The position numbers and the translations under genes are program-made. Below, piece after piece: positions 42,688-54,961 of a stretch of DNA of 64,000 nucleotides. Below the pieces are notes generated by a model. The model did not search any database, was not told the DNA's origin, and saw nothing but the letters and a program-made list of their open reading frames with translations. Numbering within the stretch: the first letter of the stretch is position 1; every line of letters starts with the position of its first letter. The DNA comes from Tricholoma matsutake (taxonomy: Eukaryota > Basidiomycota > Agaricomycetes > Agaricales > Tricholomataceae): positions 9,176,001-9,240,000 of the forward strand of contig AP026545.1 of the NCBI GenBank assembly GCA_026075535.2, written 5' to 3'.

Positions 42688-44799
42688 CCCTGATTTGAAA
42701 ATGAAAAAGACGACAGGCTTGGAGAAAGCATGCGCAAAAGCACTGAATCAGTTTGCTGTTGATGAATTCTTCAATATGCTTACTGATGTGATGAAGGAGT
42801 TTCATATTCTGCCAGGGAATCTCTACAATATAGATGAAAGGGTATTCAGCTTGGCATTGGTGCAAGAGTCTCTGCCATGATCGATTGTGATCAGCAGACT
42901 GTTTATTCAATCGAGGATGGAAACAGGGAGCTTGTAACAGTTATTGAAACTATCTGTGCTGATGGATCTGTTCTTCATCCCTCCGTGATATTTCAGGGTC
43001 AGCGACAAAATGCAGAGTAGGGTCACAACAATCCTTGTAACACAAGGTTTGTATCGTTCATATTTTAGCTCTGCAGATCATTTTATAAATTTGTTCACAG
43101 CATATCCATCTCTCCAAATGGTTGGATGGACCAAGAGCTGGGCTCTATGTGGCTTCAGAATAATTTTGATCCTGCAACATGAGACAAAGCTGCAGGAGAG
43201 TACCGCCTTTTGATCTTGGATGGCCATAACTCACATTGCATGTTCACATTCTGCAAGTATGCTGCAGATAACAAGATCATAATCATATGCCTTCCCTTGC
43301 ACACAACACATGCCCTTCATCCATGTGATGTTGGTACTTTTGGACCTCTTGCACAGTCATGGAAGCGAGAGGTGACACTCACATCCCAAGCTCTTCTTGC
43401 AATTAGAAAAGATAATCTATTAGCTTATTACCATGCTGCACACACTACTGCACTGAACACTACTACTATTCAATCAGCCTTCCAAAAAACTGGAATATGG
43501 CCACTGGATTATGATGCCATCCCTCTTTCAGCTTTCGAACCATCAAAGAATACAACTACACAGGCTGCACAGCCCCTTCCTGCACGTCTCCCATCTATTC
43601 TAGTACTGACACCTACCCCAACTCCAACTCCATCAGCTGCAGCAGCAATGACACCTCACAATGATGCTGAGATATGGGAGACAATACCTATCAAAGAATT
43701 GCTGGAGGAGGAGGAGGAGGAGGAGGAGGAACCAATAGAGCAATATCACATTGATGTTCCACCACCACTTCCAGGTACCACATCTCAGCAAGCATTTAGA
43801 GCTAAGAATATGATGCTGTGAGACATCATCATCCAGGCAGGCATCGCACTGGAAGAGGACTATGCACAGATGAGACTTATGGACCTGGAGAACGAGAGGC
43901 TGAGAAAGCAAGCATTCGAGAAAGAAAAGTAGAAGGCCCAGAACAAATGAAGCTCTGGACAGGCACAACATATGACGGCAAGTGAAAACCTGGACTTGCT
44001 TGCTTGACAGGACTGGAATAGTCAGATGAAAGATATATTTAAGGAGGCAGCACAATGTTTCAAAGTCCTGAAGAAGAGTATTATCAACTATGACAAGGCA
44101 ATTGAGAAAGTGAAGAAGGTGGCAGAGCAAGCAGCAAAGAAGGCGGAGTGAGAGGCAAAGAAGGCGGCCACAGCTGCAGAAAGAGGAGCCAGGGCTTACA
44201 GTCGTAGTAGAGGTAATAGAGGTGGAGGACTCAGAAGAGGAAGAGGGAGGGGTGCAAGAGGAAGAGTCAGCAGTGCCAGCACTGAGATAGGTGATTTAGA
44301 TTTGGGCTCGGAGTCATCTGGGACATCTGAGTCATCAGAAAGCAGCTCTGACTCTGATTCCAAGAGCAAAGCAGAGATTCCAATTCCTAGATCACGCCAA
44401 CAACATCCTGTTCAGGTGATTCAAGGATGCTGTGAGGAGGATGCTGAGCAAGGAAGAAGTCAGCATACCAAGCAGCCACAGCCACAGCCACGCCCACACC
44501 CATGTCAACCACCACCTGAGACTGGAGATGTTCGAGAAGCTGAGATTTTGAGTGTTGCTGATGCTGTTGGTGATCAGGGTGAGCCAGAAGCTCTGTGAGA
44601 AGTGGATGTACAAGAACAGGCCATACATCCTGAGGCTGACTCTAATGTGGTACCTGGGAACATGGAGGGTGGTTTGGAGGCAGGAGATAGTGTCGAGGTA
44701 AGGTTGACAATGCAGTCTGGTGAGATCAAGACCCAGATAGATCCACCAAGACGTCACAATCCTAGATGCAGAAAGCAAGTAGATACAACAAAAGATTGA
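42688..44799 (+). pseudogene. pogo/Fot1 (DDE_1) transposase, catalytic part and charged tail
   Basis: It resumes after KDZ-2 with HPDLKMKKTTGLEKACAKAL and AVDEFFNMLTDVMKE. The DDE region shows NLYNIDE (first Asp, near 42825), LLILDGHNSHC (second Asp, 43210) and LHTTHALHPCDVGTFGPLAQ (third acidic position, 43290), followed by TTIQSAFQKTGIWPLD. The tail has an acidic run (EEEEEEEE near 43710), coiled-coil lysine/alanine repeats (about 44090-44180), an RG-rich stretch (GGGLRRGRGRGARGR, 44222) and a Ser/Asp tract. TGA and TAG codons (for example near 42837, 43017, 43819) break it. Confidence 0.85.
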
Positions 44800-45135
44800 A
44801 TTATTTATAGATTATGCACCTCCTGATATGATGCAAAAAGTTTGAAGGGCAAAGCTGCTCTACATCGTTCAGAATGGTGCAGTGAAGTTGAGGCTGCAGT
44901 TAACTAGAAAGGTTCCCATGCATGGCCCAGATCATAGATTTTCCTGTTTTGGCAGTCACCATGCAAAAATATTCATAGCGCAACAACAACATTCTCTAAA
45001 ATTATAACTGTTGTATATCATGCTCCCAGGACCTTTGTCTGCCATCCTAGCCTACAAAATCCTACAACAGCTTTATTCTAATCCAGTAAATCACTCCTTT
45101 TGCTTAGGTGGCCCACTTCCCACCCCAGCACAGTA

Positions 45136-46110
45136 AATGCAGATGAAAAGTACATCATCCAAGCTTCGAACTATGGACATTACACTTGAAGGATACAGCA
45201 CACATGTAATACATGAATAACCCCTACACCACAAGAGACTTACACATTATTCTACATAATTGTACTATATTGGTACAAATATTCATTTGGGTGACAAAAA
45301 CTGAAACAGGAAATTTGTTCGCTATCACTACGCTTCACATACCCATTGCGTGTAACCCACCTGCCAAACTGGTCATGTCCAAGCCTGACAATGTTCTTGA
45401 TCTGGAGAATCCACCTCTAAGTGACTTAAGTTGCTTATGACACACTAGACTCAGGCGGAGTCATATTGATATCAATCATTCAGACTCTCAAACACTGAAA
45501 AGATGTTTTCAAAAAGTTCCAACTACCAGTTGAACTTGGTGATGCTCATATAAGCAATGTCGGCCCACTATGCGCTGTGGATGGAAACAGGTGTTTATAT
45601 GGGTTTGTGTTTGTCAATAAACAGGTCATGCTTGGGAAAGGTAAAGTACTTAATAGGTGTTAGACTATCATGCTTGCTACTGAACAGACCCTTGGCAACA
45701 GTGTTGGCTATCTATCTATGTTAAATCTGGTGGGAAATCTGGGAAGCATTCCTGGGTATCTGACTCATCAAACATCACTGCCATTTTCAACATTCCTGTT
45801 CAGCTCTTTGATCATATTCTTGGTGTACAATTTTGTGCTATTCCTGGCGGGCAAACATTGCATGTCAAGAGGTTTTGCCTGTTGCCTTCCACCACCTTCT
45901 TGTGTACTCTTGAAGTTGCTCCTTCCCAGACTGAAAGCGGACTGAAGATCTCACCTCAGGATGGATACTCTTTTGTAACCTGAGGGATAGCTCTGCTCAC
46001 TTACTCAAGGCAGTTACCTCTTTGGCGGGTAGAGCAAAAAAGTCTCAGGTGCCCGATGATATTGATGAGGAGTTGGATGATTGATATCACAAGTCCTTAC
46101 TAGTTGTACT
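45136..46110 (+). pseudogene. unrecognised decayed gene in the outer hAT-like element
   Basis: Reading pieces include NVLDLENPPLSDLS (45390), LCAVDGNRCLYGFVFVNKQVMLGKG (45567, with frame breaks), AIFNIPVQLFDHILGVQFCAIPGGQTLHV, VAPSQTESGLKI and a final KSQVPDDIDEELDD. Frames shift several times. It resembles no transposase I recognise. Confidence 0.3.
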
Positions 46111-46343
46111 TTGGATGTACAGTAAACACCTCGTTGCTTAGTCTAGCCACACAGCATAATTTGCTGTGCAGTGGAGAAATTTAAGCGATTTTCTCCTAGG
46201 CCTGAGGTATGATGCAGATAAAATTCGACATATTTGGGGGCCAGAGCCGATTTCCAGATAAGAACTGCCAAAATTTGTGCAGATAAAAATTGTGACACTT
46301 TGGATCAGGCATTTGGCAGAGCTTTCAGGGGTCCTAGGAGACC

Positions 46344-46772
46344 TATATGTGTGGTTACAGCTATTTCCATAACGACACAAAATGGCTTGTTTATGCCTTT
46401 CAGTGATTTCTCCACTTGCTGAAGATCAATGACATTGAGCGTAACAGGACTTGCCTCAGAAATCCATCCAAATATGAGAAGACATATCTCAACTGACATA
46501 AAAAAGCTGGCATTGCAACTGGGTTTTGTTCGAGGGTACAAATATACATCAGTAGTCTACTATTTTACTTTTTTTGACTTGCATGACCATAAAAAATCAT
46601 AAAAAGGTGCAAAAGCTGCAAGTGGAAAAAGCCAGGGTCCTCTACCCCCAAAAGTAGGGTGATTTTTAACCAAGCAAAAATTGGGAAAGCATCAAAAAGT
46701 ATGAAAAAAGCAAAAAACCTATAAAAGTGACTACAGTAGGGAAACAACAGGCTTCTCAGCTGGAGTCCAATG
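46344..46772. other. flank of the hAT-like element and probable left end of Plavaka
   Basis: No gene seen. A-rich sequence with repeated CATAAAAA(A/G) lies at 46585-46610. The exact left boundary of the Plavaka element could not be fixed. Confidence 0.4.
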
Positions 46773-49700
46773 TCAATCCTTCATGGGGCTCTCAAAATCA
46801 AACATGAGCACACAATTATTGTCCATGAAAGACAAATTAGCTTGACCTGCATCATCAGAATCTTCTCCCACAGTCGTACCACATGCCTCCAACAGCTCCT
46901 TCCAACATGCCTCTGTAACCGAGTGGAGGCTTGCATAATATGGCATGACCTGCAATCCCAAGTAAGAATTTGAGAACTCTTTGACTGTATCAGCAGGTGA
47001 GAAAATGGTTTGAACTGGGCGTTCAAGCTACAGAACAGGCAATAGAGTCCATTGTACAGTTAGCAGGTTGAGATACCATGTACTGTTGCCATCACAAGTG
47101 CAATCAGCCCTCGTGGATGTTCACTGTCAGAAATTGAGCTTGTTCTGAGCCAAAGTAATGGTTTGGCAAGATTAATGATAAATTTGGATAAGAGTTGGCC
47201 TTCCAGATACTATGCAGATAACAAGTCAACCAAGTTGAGGCCTCTTGGGGATGAGCTCACTGTATATCGAGGATCACCGTGATCGAGAGGGGAGCCAGCA
47301 GGAACTGGTTCTTGAAAGAAAAGTGGGCCATCGCTAAGTGTGTCCAGATGCTGCTTGATAAGAACAATGCTGCTTGAACCAATGAGCAATATTTTCTCGT
47401 TGATCCTGTTATAAGCCTAAATTCAGGTAGAGCCAAGACTGTTAGCATTTATGTAAATGAATACCAAACAAAACCCAACCAGCTGATAAATGGTATTAGA
47501 CACCATAACTGTGTATGTGACATTGGGATAGACCTCTTTGACCATAGTCTGCAATAAAGATAGAAATGCCTTGCTGCCTTTCAAGAATTGAGAGAAAGGA
47601 TCATGTGATGTGAAGAACTTATCATAGAGGGTGGGAAGAAAGGTTTTCTTCCATGTTTGATCTCAGGCAAAGTTGAGAAGATCACCAACCCGCACGTTGT
47701 TTGAATGTATCGCATGCCATCTCTTATCCACACTAGTGATGTTTGAATTGACATCCTGTACTTTCTTGTCATTCTCAGCTTTGACTTTGCAGGCAGCCAG
47801 AACTGATCATGAGTGGGCGCCTTGTATGGAAGGGCCAGTTTTTGCCTTTGGATTGGCTTTCTTGGCAACAAGCTCCACCTCATCTTCAGAAGAGATTGAA
47901 ACAAGCTTTCAAATGGGATTAGTTGGTTATCCACCAGCAACAAAATCATCAACAGACCTCATTTTGATGTGAGGAATCCCTCTCATATTTGAGGACCATT
48001 TTTGGCACAGCTTTCGAGCTCCCCTTACCACCCTGAACAACAAATGGATTTGTCGCATCAGCATCAGCATCAGCAAGTCCACCATCTATGACTTCAATAT
48101 GACAGGATGACTTTTTCAAAGTTTGCTTCTGGGTCCCCACTATGGCAACCTCATTCCAATTGGACTGCAGTCCAGATGCATATGCCATGCCGACTGCCCT
48201 GCGAGTCATCTGATGTGTCAATCCAATGTAATAATCATGTGTTATCAACAGACATTTCTTCCCACCATCGGGTTTCTTCTTCCCCTCCTCACAGACTTGA
48301 ACTTGCAGCACTTCGACCTCTTCTTGCAGGGCTTTATAGTAGGCCTGTGTCAGGTATTATGGTGAGAACCTCTTATAATCAAAGATGACTCAATTTACTG
48401 ACCTTTAAATCTTCAGGTTCATCAGATTCAGTTGATGGTACATTGTCATATCCAACAAACTCCTCTTGGTCCAACTCTGGAATATTGGAGAGTCTTCTGA
48501 TGGTCCTAGCAGCCATTTCAGCCCAATCTTTATCTTCATCCACATTCATTTGTGCCATCTGCCGATCGGTTTCCTTGACTTTATCCTCCTGCTGTTTTTT
48601 AGCCTCTGCAGCAGCGGCCTTGTCTGCTTCTATCTCAGCCTTGGTTAATTGCTTCCTTGGGATCTTTTGGACTACAGTGGCTGGGGTGGGCTTTGTATTT
48701 TGTCCCGAGCATTGATTAGTGGGTTATACATTGAGCTTCCCTGGCACATCTGCTGATAGGTCCACCTTGTTGTTCAAGCTTGGAAAATACATCTACGATC
48801 ATTGTTGAAGCTCTATGAGTCTCTACAGACCTCTACAAAGCTCTATGAACCCATACGAACCCCTCTGAAGCTCTACGAACCTCTACAAAGTCATGAAAAT
48901 GCTTCGAAATTCTTTGCATGCCTTCAGCCACCATAATACAATTCCCCTGACTTTCGTACAGCTCAGAATATACACTTGGAACATCGTCAACGAGTTCCAA
49001 ACCAGTTTCGAGCAATATCACACCAATTTGGGCCATGAACAAAGTCTGAAGAAACTTCAAAAATCTTTGAAAAACCTTGAACCTTGAAAAACATCTTTGG
49101 ACACAGTATTTCCTATTTGAACGATCTTCGGATGCATGCTGGACACATGGGACACTATCTTGAGTATATTGAACACATTTTGACCGCATGTGCATGCATA
49201 CAATCTGCTCGAAGCAGTTTCCAATGTTTTACGCAATTTATAACAAGGACAGTCCACTTTTAGCTATTCTTTCTTATGATTTCTTCATCATGTGTTATAT
49301 TCACCCTTTCTAGTCTCACTTTATTGTTCTGATATACTTCTATTGTCCTTTGCCTTGAGTTTTCCACATGTTTGCCTCATGTTCTCTAGCCTTTTTAGGT
49401 AGTTTCTTTATTTTATATAAAAAGATGCTAGATACAAAGAAAAACAAGAGAGTTGTCATCTTCCTCCCAGATCGCAGTGATTTGAGAGTTCAGTTCAGTC
49501 TTATTCAGTCCGAAGTTTGGTGTTTTACGCTAAACTTCTTTGAAAATCTTCGAAAATCCTCACATTACACTATTTCCGCTCTTGTTTCCCTCGATTTGCC
49601 TTTGCTTTGCTTCTATTACTTGTCTAGTCCCCTGATCTTGCATCCGAAGATATTTGCGCACTCCAAATTCATCGATCTAGCCTCAAAATTCTCTGAAATT

Positions 49701-50072
49701 CCATGAAACACATTCTTTTAGCTTCAAATTGCTTTGACAAGCAGTCCTTTTATGACTATTTGTTCGTCAGTCTGACAGGTGACATCTAGAGGGCCTCACA
49801 TCCTTCCTCTAACTTGTGTTATACCATCCAAAGCCATTTAGTAGGTTTTGTTTGGGTTTCTGGGTTGAGCATCATCACTGCTGTCACCTTTACCATTTTG
49901 GTGGCAGTGGTTGACTTTCAACCACCACCACATAGGATTCAAGGCCACATTTACTCATACATCTGTTTTCAGTTATGGGAGCACTGTTCTCAACAGATGC
50001 AGGAATGTTTGCAGACTTAGGGTGACCAGAAGGATTTTTCCCTGAGGATGTGGATTTCTGAGCCATGTTCAA
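46773..50072 (-). pseudogene. Plavaka accessory gene, split by a solo LTR
   Basis: It starts at MAQKSTSSGKNPSGHPK (50063). After the LTR (48754-49877) it continues with PATVVQKIPRKQLTKAE and a coiled-coil AAAEAKKQQEDKVKETDRQM, then WAEMAARTIRRLSNIPEL, EVEVLQVQVCEEGKKK and HDYYIGLTHQMTRRA. Further exons encode STSVDKRWHAIHSNNV-like sequence, FLSLLQTMVKEVYPNVTYTV, IGSSSIVLIKQHLDTLS and finally ACGTTVGEDSDDAGQANLSFMD, ending at 46773. Introns and TGA stops both occur. The family is unrecognised. It is divergent from the transposase, so shared regulation is likely. Confidence 0.5.
48754..49877 (+). repeat. solo LTR of the Gypsy-A family in the Plavaka accessory gene
   Basis: TGATAGGTCCACC..GAGCATCATCA, 1124 bp, with perfect 4-bp flanks CTGC (48750-48753 and 49878-49881). 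A TTTTATATAAAAAG TATA-like box lies near 49418. Confidence 0.85.
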
Positions 50073-50179
50073 AGTGAAATAGGAGGAGGTTATTGGGGTA
50101 ACAGTTCAACCAACAAAGTCGCTAGTGTGAGGTTGACTTTGGGGATACGTGTGAAGTCACTAGCACAAAGTTAACTTTG

Positions 50180-52464
50180 GGGATGCATGTGATGCATTTG
50201 TTTGTTGTGGCACAGAACCTTCCATCATGTTCCTTTGTTTCTACTCCAATTCAATGGTATTTTTTCAAATCCAGCTTTGCTGTTCACCTCATTCCTAGCC
50301 CGTCATGGTCACCCCCCTTGATTTTCCATGTCATCATTTTAATTGTCATCGCAGTTTGGCTGGCATGACAAACCCTGAAGCCATTCTCTGCCTGGATGGA
50401 CATTTCCGATGCGCTGGCTATTCATTAGGACCTTACATTGCTGATTACCCCAAGCAAGTGTGGTTGGCATCAATTGTTCAGGGGTGGTGCCTGAAGTATG
50501 TAATTTTATATATTGTTTTAGCATGCTTATTGTAGGATGATCCAACCACAGATGTGATGCACAACCTGAAAATTTGGATAACAAGGCTGTGCACCGCCAA
50601 TCTCATGAGAGATCTGATTTCATCATCTCACAGTTTGATCCTGGGATCATTTGGCTTCAGCATGGGATATGGAGTGATGTTATTGTAAGCATTTTTGCAT
50701 TTCTTCTAATTTCGTCCATTGACATTGAGATTCATAGCCATTCACACATGGGTTCCCTTGTGCAGACATACACACACTTCTTGTGCCAGATTTGCTCCAT
50801 CAAATAATCAAGGGGATATTCAAGGATCATGGAATGGAATGGGTCAACCAATATCTCCATCATACTCATGGTGAGAAATGAGCCCTGGAGATTATTGAAG
50901 ATATTGATCAGTGGTGAGTGAAGTCATCATAGTTTTGTGAGTATCAAGTCAAAATTATGGTCAGCATATCAGTCATTCTGCCATATGCAGGTCTTCACCA
51001 TTTTCCTGATGGGCAGAATTTTGCACAGTGGACAGGCAATGATTCAAAGGCATTAATGAAGGTGTGCAATCATAATGAGCTTGACCTGTTCAGAGCCTCC
51101 ATTTCATTATCAGGTCTATATTTCTGCTCTTGCTGGACATGTACCATCAGAAATCACTCAATGTTTATCAACATTCATGGATCTTTGCTATATTGCTATA
51201 TATTTTGCTGAAATGCCATTACAAGTGCCCTTAGCAAAGCTGAAGCACTTCTTGACAAATTTCACAACCTGTGCCAGTTTTTTGTTGATGCTGGTGTTTG
51301 CACCTCCATGTCATTACCTCGCCAACATGCTCTCCTTCACTATCTCACCTTGATACCCTTGTTTGGCTCCCCAAATGGCCTCTGCTCATCGATAACAAAG
51401 TCAAAGCATATCAAAGCAGTGAAAGAACCATGGAGAAAATCAAGCCATTTCAATGTGCTTCCACAAATGCTGTGCACCATTGTCCAATTGGACAAGCTCG
51501 CAGCATTGCAGCAACAGTTTCTCAGAAAGGCATTCTGTTTGGTAGTACTGTGGGTTATGTTGCTTGACTCTTGGGCGGTGGCGATCATGCTGGCAATGAT
51601 CATGAGATAGCTGATAACCTTGACCATGATTCAATGGATGTCGATGCTGAGAATGACGAGGATGACCAAATTAAGGAGTCACATGATGTTCAAGATGATG
51701 TTGGAGCTGTGGATGGGCCTCAAGCTCTGTCGTTGATTAGGCTTGCATCAACACCTGGTATATTCGAGCGTTCGGTGATTGATTCAATTACTGACAGCTG
51801 AATATTAGAATCAAAATATCCCAAGCAGCTGGATGCATTGGTGAAATACATCAATGAGCCTGGCTTCCCATCTGCCCTCAAGGAGTTCCTGTTCACTCAG
51901 CACCATCCCAATCGCCCTGTCCCTGATGACATCAATGTTTGTGTCCACTTTTCTGGCAAGATCAAGGTCTTCCATTCAGCCACCACCTGCTTCTATTCGC
52001 CAAGTGATCTATGCAGGGCTGGAGGGATGTATCAACAGCGCATCCGATGCAATCCATCTTGGTATGGTCATCTGTGCCACAATACTGTTTTTGTTGTTCA
52101 GGATGAGGATCAAGCTGGCATGGAGGGACTACTTGTGGCCCAAGTTCATATCTTTTTCTCAATTGTGGATGAGTATGATAGAGAGACAGTGCCATGTGCA
52201 CTTGTTAGCTGGTTCATATCTGATCAAGACTATCATGATCCAAATACACACATGTGGACTGTGAGACCAGAAGGAACACACAGGCAATGACCAGTCCAGG
52301 TTATACCCCTTAAAAGTATCACTCACAGAGCACATCTATTACCTCAATATGGTGTTGGACTGCTTCCTGATTATATATCCCATACTAATGCGCTTGACGA
52401 GTTCCAAACATACTTCATTAATGACTATATTGACCACCACTGCCATGAATTTCTATTGGATTAG
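50180..52464 (+). pseudogene. Plavaka transposase
   Basis: Spliced and decayed. ILCLDGHFRCAGYSLGPYIADYPKQVWLASIVQGWC (50385), intron 50497-50535, then HRQSHERSDFIISQFDPGIIWLQHGI. After another intron come FTHGFPCADIHTLLVPDLLHQIIKG, FKDHGMEWVNQYL and FAQWTGNDSKALMK. The C-terminal part reads HHCPIGQARSIAATVSQ, FHSATTCFYSPSDLCRAGGMYQQRI, EGLLVAQVHIFFSIVDEY, CALVSWF, MWTVRPEG and DYISHTNALDEFQTYFINDYIDHH, ending at 52464. These blocks match the Plavaka family of Agaricomycete CMC transposons. TGA stops and small frame breaks make it inactive. Confidence 0.8.
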
Positions 52465-52574
52465 CCACATGTTACTTAGTTTTAGCTGTTAGTAGCTTTT
52501 TGACTTTTGTGCTTTTTGACTTGTAACAAGTAGAAAACCATGAAAAAGCTGACAAGTAAAATGCCAGCTTGCTG

Positions 52575-52927
52575 ATGTAAGGAAAAGATCAGGAAACTCA
52601 CAGGTGTGAGTGAGAGGATCATCAAACACATCCGATCCCTTCATCAATGCACAGGGGATATCATCCAAGAAAGAGTAGTTGATGGGTGTCCTCAGCTACT
52701 GAATGGCTTCAAGACTTCTGTATATATATGTTTACTAAAACTGTTTGGCTTTTGATGGTGGTCACACTACCTTGATCTGCAGGTGTGCCATATTGAGGTG
52801 GTGCAACCTCAGGTCCACAAAAGTGAAGAATGGCATGTTGATCAGGCTGCCAATTCTCACCAAACATGAGCCCAGTAAGATCTGCAACACAGCCTCGAGG
52901 GTCATGCCCAAAAGCACTGTAGTCTTC
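52575..52927 (+). pseudogene. fragment of a DDE_3/IS630-like transposase helix-turn-helix region (candidate)
   Basis: Reads KEKIRKLTGVSERIIKHIRS and TGDIIQERVVDGCPQLLNGF (52575-52720), the arrangement of homeodomain-like HTH regions in Tc1/IS630-type fungal transposases. The rest is not found, and the Copia LTR cuts in at 52928. Low certainty. Confidence 0.35.
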
Positions 52928-53260
52928 TGTAGAAAATCAAGCCTAGAATAAACAAGGCTATACTCAGTCCTTGTATAAATGACTCTATTCGGCATGTACT
53001 GTACCTAGAATAAATAAGGCTATACTACAGGTACAGTAAGTAATCAATATAAGTATATGAGTACATCAATGCTCACCTCAGTCCTTGTATAAATGACTGA
53101 GGTGGCCATCTACTGTATATATATGTCTTCTGTAATATAAAGGGGAAGGGGGGGAAAGGGGAAAAAGGTATCTACAATATGTTTGCACAAATGCATCAAA
53201 GGGAAATGTCCTAAATATAGCACACACATTAAACATGTACTCATGGTGTGTTTCTCAACA
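52928..53260 (-). repeat. Copia 3' LTR (333 bp, with internal duplication)
   Basis: On the sense strand it starts TGTTGAGAAACACACC and ends TTGATTTTCTACA, matching the LTR at 59921-60140. It is longer because the CTCAGTCATTTATACAAGGACTGAG..GCCTT segment is repeated. A purine tract (GTGAGGAGGAG) abuts it at 53261-53272. Confidence 0.8.
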
Positions 53261-53356
53261 CTCCTCCTCACTGTGAGTACTCCTCCTTGCATGGAATCAT
53301 ATCAATGTAGACCAAGGAGATCTCAAAGGTAAGTGAATTGTTTGACATCCAGGGCC

Positions 53357-54850
53357 TTAGTGAACATATCCACCACTGTTAATATATGTGAGATGTAGTT
53401 CTTTTGACTGGATGCATTCACGAAGGAAATGATATTTGATGTCAATATGCTTGACACGGGAATGAAGAAGGGGGTTTTCAGATAGTGCTTTGGTCACATT
53501 ATTATCACAGGAAATTGTTGTAGGCAAAAGTTGGGAATAATTGATGGCATTGAGTAAAGTGTGTATCCAGATACACTCTTTAGTGGTTTCAAAAGCAGCA
53601 ATATTCTCAGCTTCACGAGATGATGTTGCAACAACTTTCTGTTTGTGTGCTGTCCAAGAGATGGTGCCTGAACCAAGAGAGCACACATAGCCACCTACAC
53701 TCCAGTGGGTATCAAGGCAATTTGCCCAATCTATGTTGCTGAATACATGGAGGGAAATAGGTTGCTTGCCTCTAAGGTGGAGCTTGAGATCTCTTGTCCC
53801 CTTCAGGTAACATACAAGTCTGATGGCCACCTTCCAATGCTCAAAGGTATAGCAGTCAAGGAACTGGGAGAGTTGTTGTACTGCATAAGTATTGGGCACG
53901 TGGATTTTGCCAAGTATAGTAGGCAACTGACAATTGATCAATATGGAAGTTTGCTGAGTTGTAGTTGGTTGTCATGGGATATGGATTTGTGGTCTATGCA
54001 GTGAAGCTTGGATCCTGGCTCAAGGGGAGCTGACACTGGGTGTGCATCCTTTTGACCAAATTGATTAATAATCTTATCTATCAGTGTGGTCTGTGAGAGC
54101 GCAACTGTATGCATGGCCTTATCCCAGGTTACAGCAATACCAACAATGAAGTGTGCAGTACCCAAGTCAGAAATAGTCCAGACTTTCCACATCTGGTCCT
54201 TGAGGCACTTGTTTTCATCTTTTGAATCTGCAATTGATAGATAATCATTGATGTGAATTGCTGTAATGATGGTCCCAGAGTAAGTTTTGCAGTAATATAT
54301 GCAGGACTCGCACAAAAGTCAAGTAAAATTCCAGGCAATCATCTGAGCATTGAGAGTCTGGTTCCATATATGTCCACTTTGCTTCATCCCATATAGGCCG
54401 TAACTGTCATACCCAGTCATCCTTCCCAGGCTCCTCAAAACCAATTGGCTGTTGCATATATTGGACCTCATCATCTGGTAATAATCCATAGAGGAATGCA
54501 GTCTTCACACCAATCTGTTGTGCATCCCAGCCTAGGGAAGCTGCAATGTGTAGAAGTATACACCAGGATTCCATGTGTGCAGTGGGTGAGGTAGTTTTAG
54601 TATAATCCTTCCCATAGATTTGTTCAAAATCTTTGAAGACAAGACATACTTTCCATCTGACTGCCTTCCCAGTTTCATCCTGATGGTGCCCCTGCCTAAT
54701 TCATTTCCCTTGAGGTACCTCAGACCATGGTACCAGTTTGTAGACCTCCATATCCTTCAAGGATTTTAACTCATCCTGATATCCTTCCTCCCATTGTGCT
54801 GAATCAGCAGAATTCTTAGCTTCATCCCAAGTTTTTGGCTCATCCTCAAA
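53357..54850 (-). pseudogene. Copia pol fragment: reverse transcriptase and RNase H
   Basis: RT pieces: AFLYGLLP (about 54490), QYMQQPIGFEE, SCIYYCKTYSGTIITAIHINDYLSIADS with INDY in place of the usual VDDF/VDDM box, and WTISDLGTAHFIVGIAV. RNase H: HVFSNIDWANCLDTHWSVGGYV, SREAENIAAFETTKE, SCDNNVTKALSENP and HIDIKYHFLRECI. It ends at 53357. Several stops and frame changes. Confidence 0.8.
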
Positions 54851-54961
54851 TTATAGCAACTCTGGATCAAAATTGTTCATCTCTGAGATCAGGGCAAGAA
54901 GCTCATGTGCCTGATCACCCAGATCAAGATCCCCAAAGGCTTGATGAAGATCATTCACAAT

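Larger units (their letters stand above)
33418..45133 (+). mobile_element. pogo/Fot1-type transposon split by KDZ-2
   Basis: TIRs CTGTGC(C/T)GGG..GGAAGTGGGCCACC and their reverse complement, flanked by TA dinucleotides (33416-33417 and 45134-45135) as in the Tc1/mariner superfamily. Without KDZ-2 it is about 4.6 kb. It contains a tandem-repeat region, a spliced transposase gene with a long charged tail, and non-coding flanks. Confidence 0.8.
33252..46335. mobile_element. hAT-like element split by a pogo element (outermost layer of a four-level nest)
   Basis: About 31-bp TIRs starting AGGACCCCTGAAA and perfect 8-bp duplications AGGAGACC (33244-33251 and 46336-46343). Without the pogo insertion (33418-45133) it is about 1.37 kb: 166 bp on the left and about 1.2 kb on the right. 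The right part contains an unrecognised decayed reading region. Confidence 0.75.
46560..52580. mobile_element. Plavaka (CMC-type) transposon with divergent accessory gene
   Basis: The transposase on the plus strand and an accessory gene on the minus strand start within about 120 bp of each other (50063 and about 50180). Ends are approximate: TTTTGACTTG-containing AT-rich segments occur near 46570 and 52525, but no convincing TIR or target duplication was found. A Gypsy-A family solo LTR lies in the accessory gene. Confidence 0.6.

Noticed and set aside
42640..42880. Frame joining the KDZ-2 end to pogo as a fusion protein
   Set aside because: The first part is the TIR and microsatellite of KDZ-2. 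The duplication AAGTGCCA marks the junction, so the apparent fusion is an insertion artefact.
46122..46200. CAGTAAACACCTCG as the start of a separate element
   Set aside because: It lies inside the right part of the hAT-like element bounded by AGGAGACC, and no inverted partner was found.
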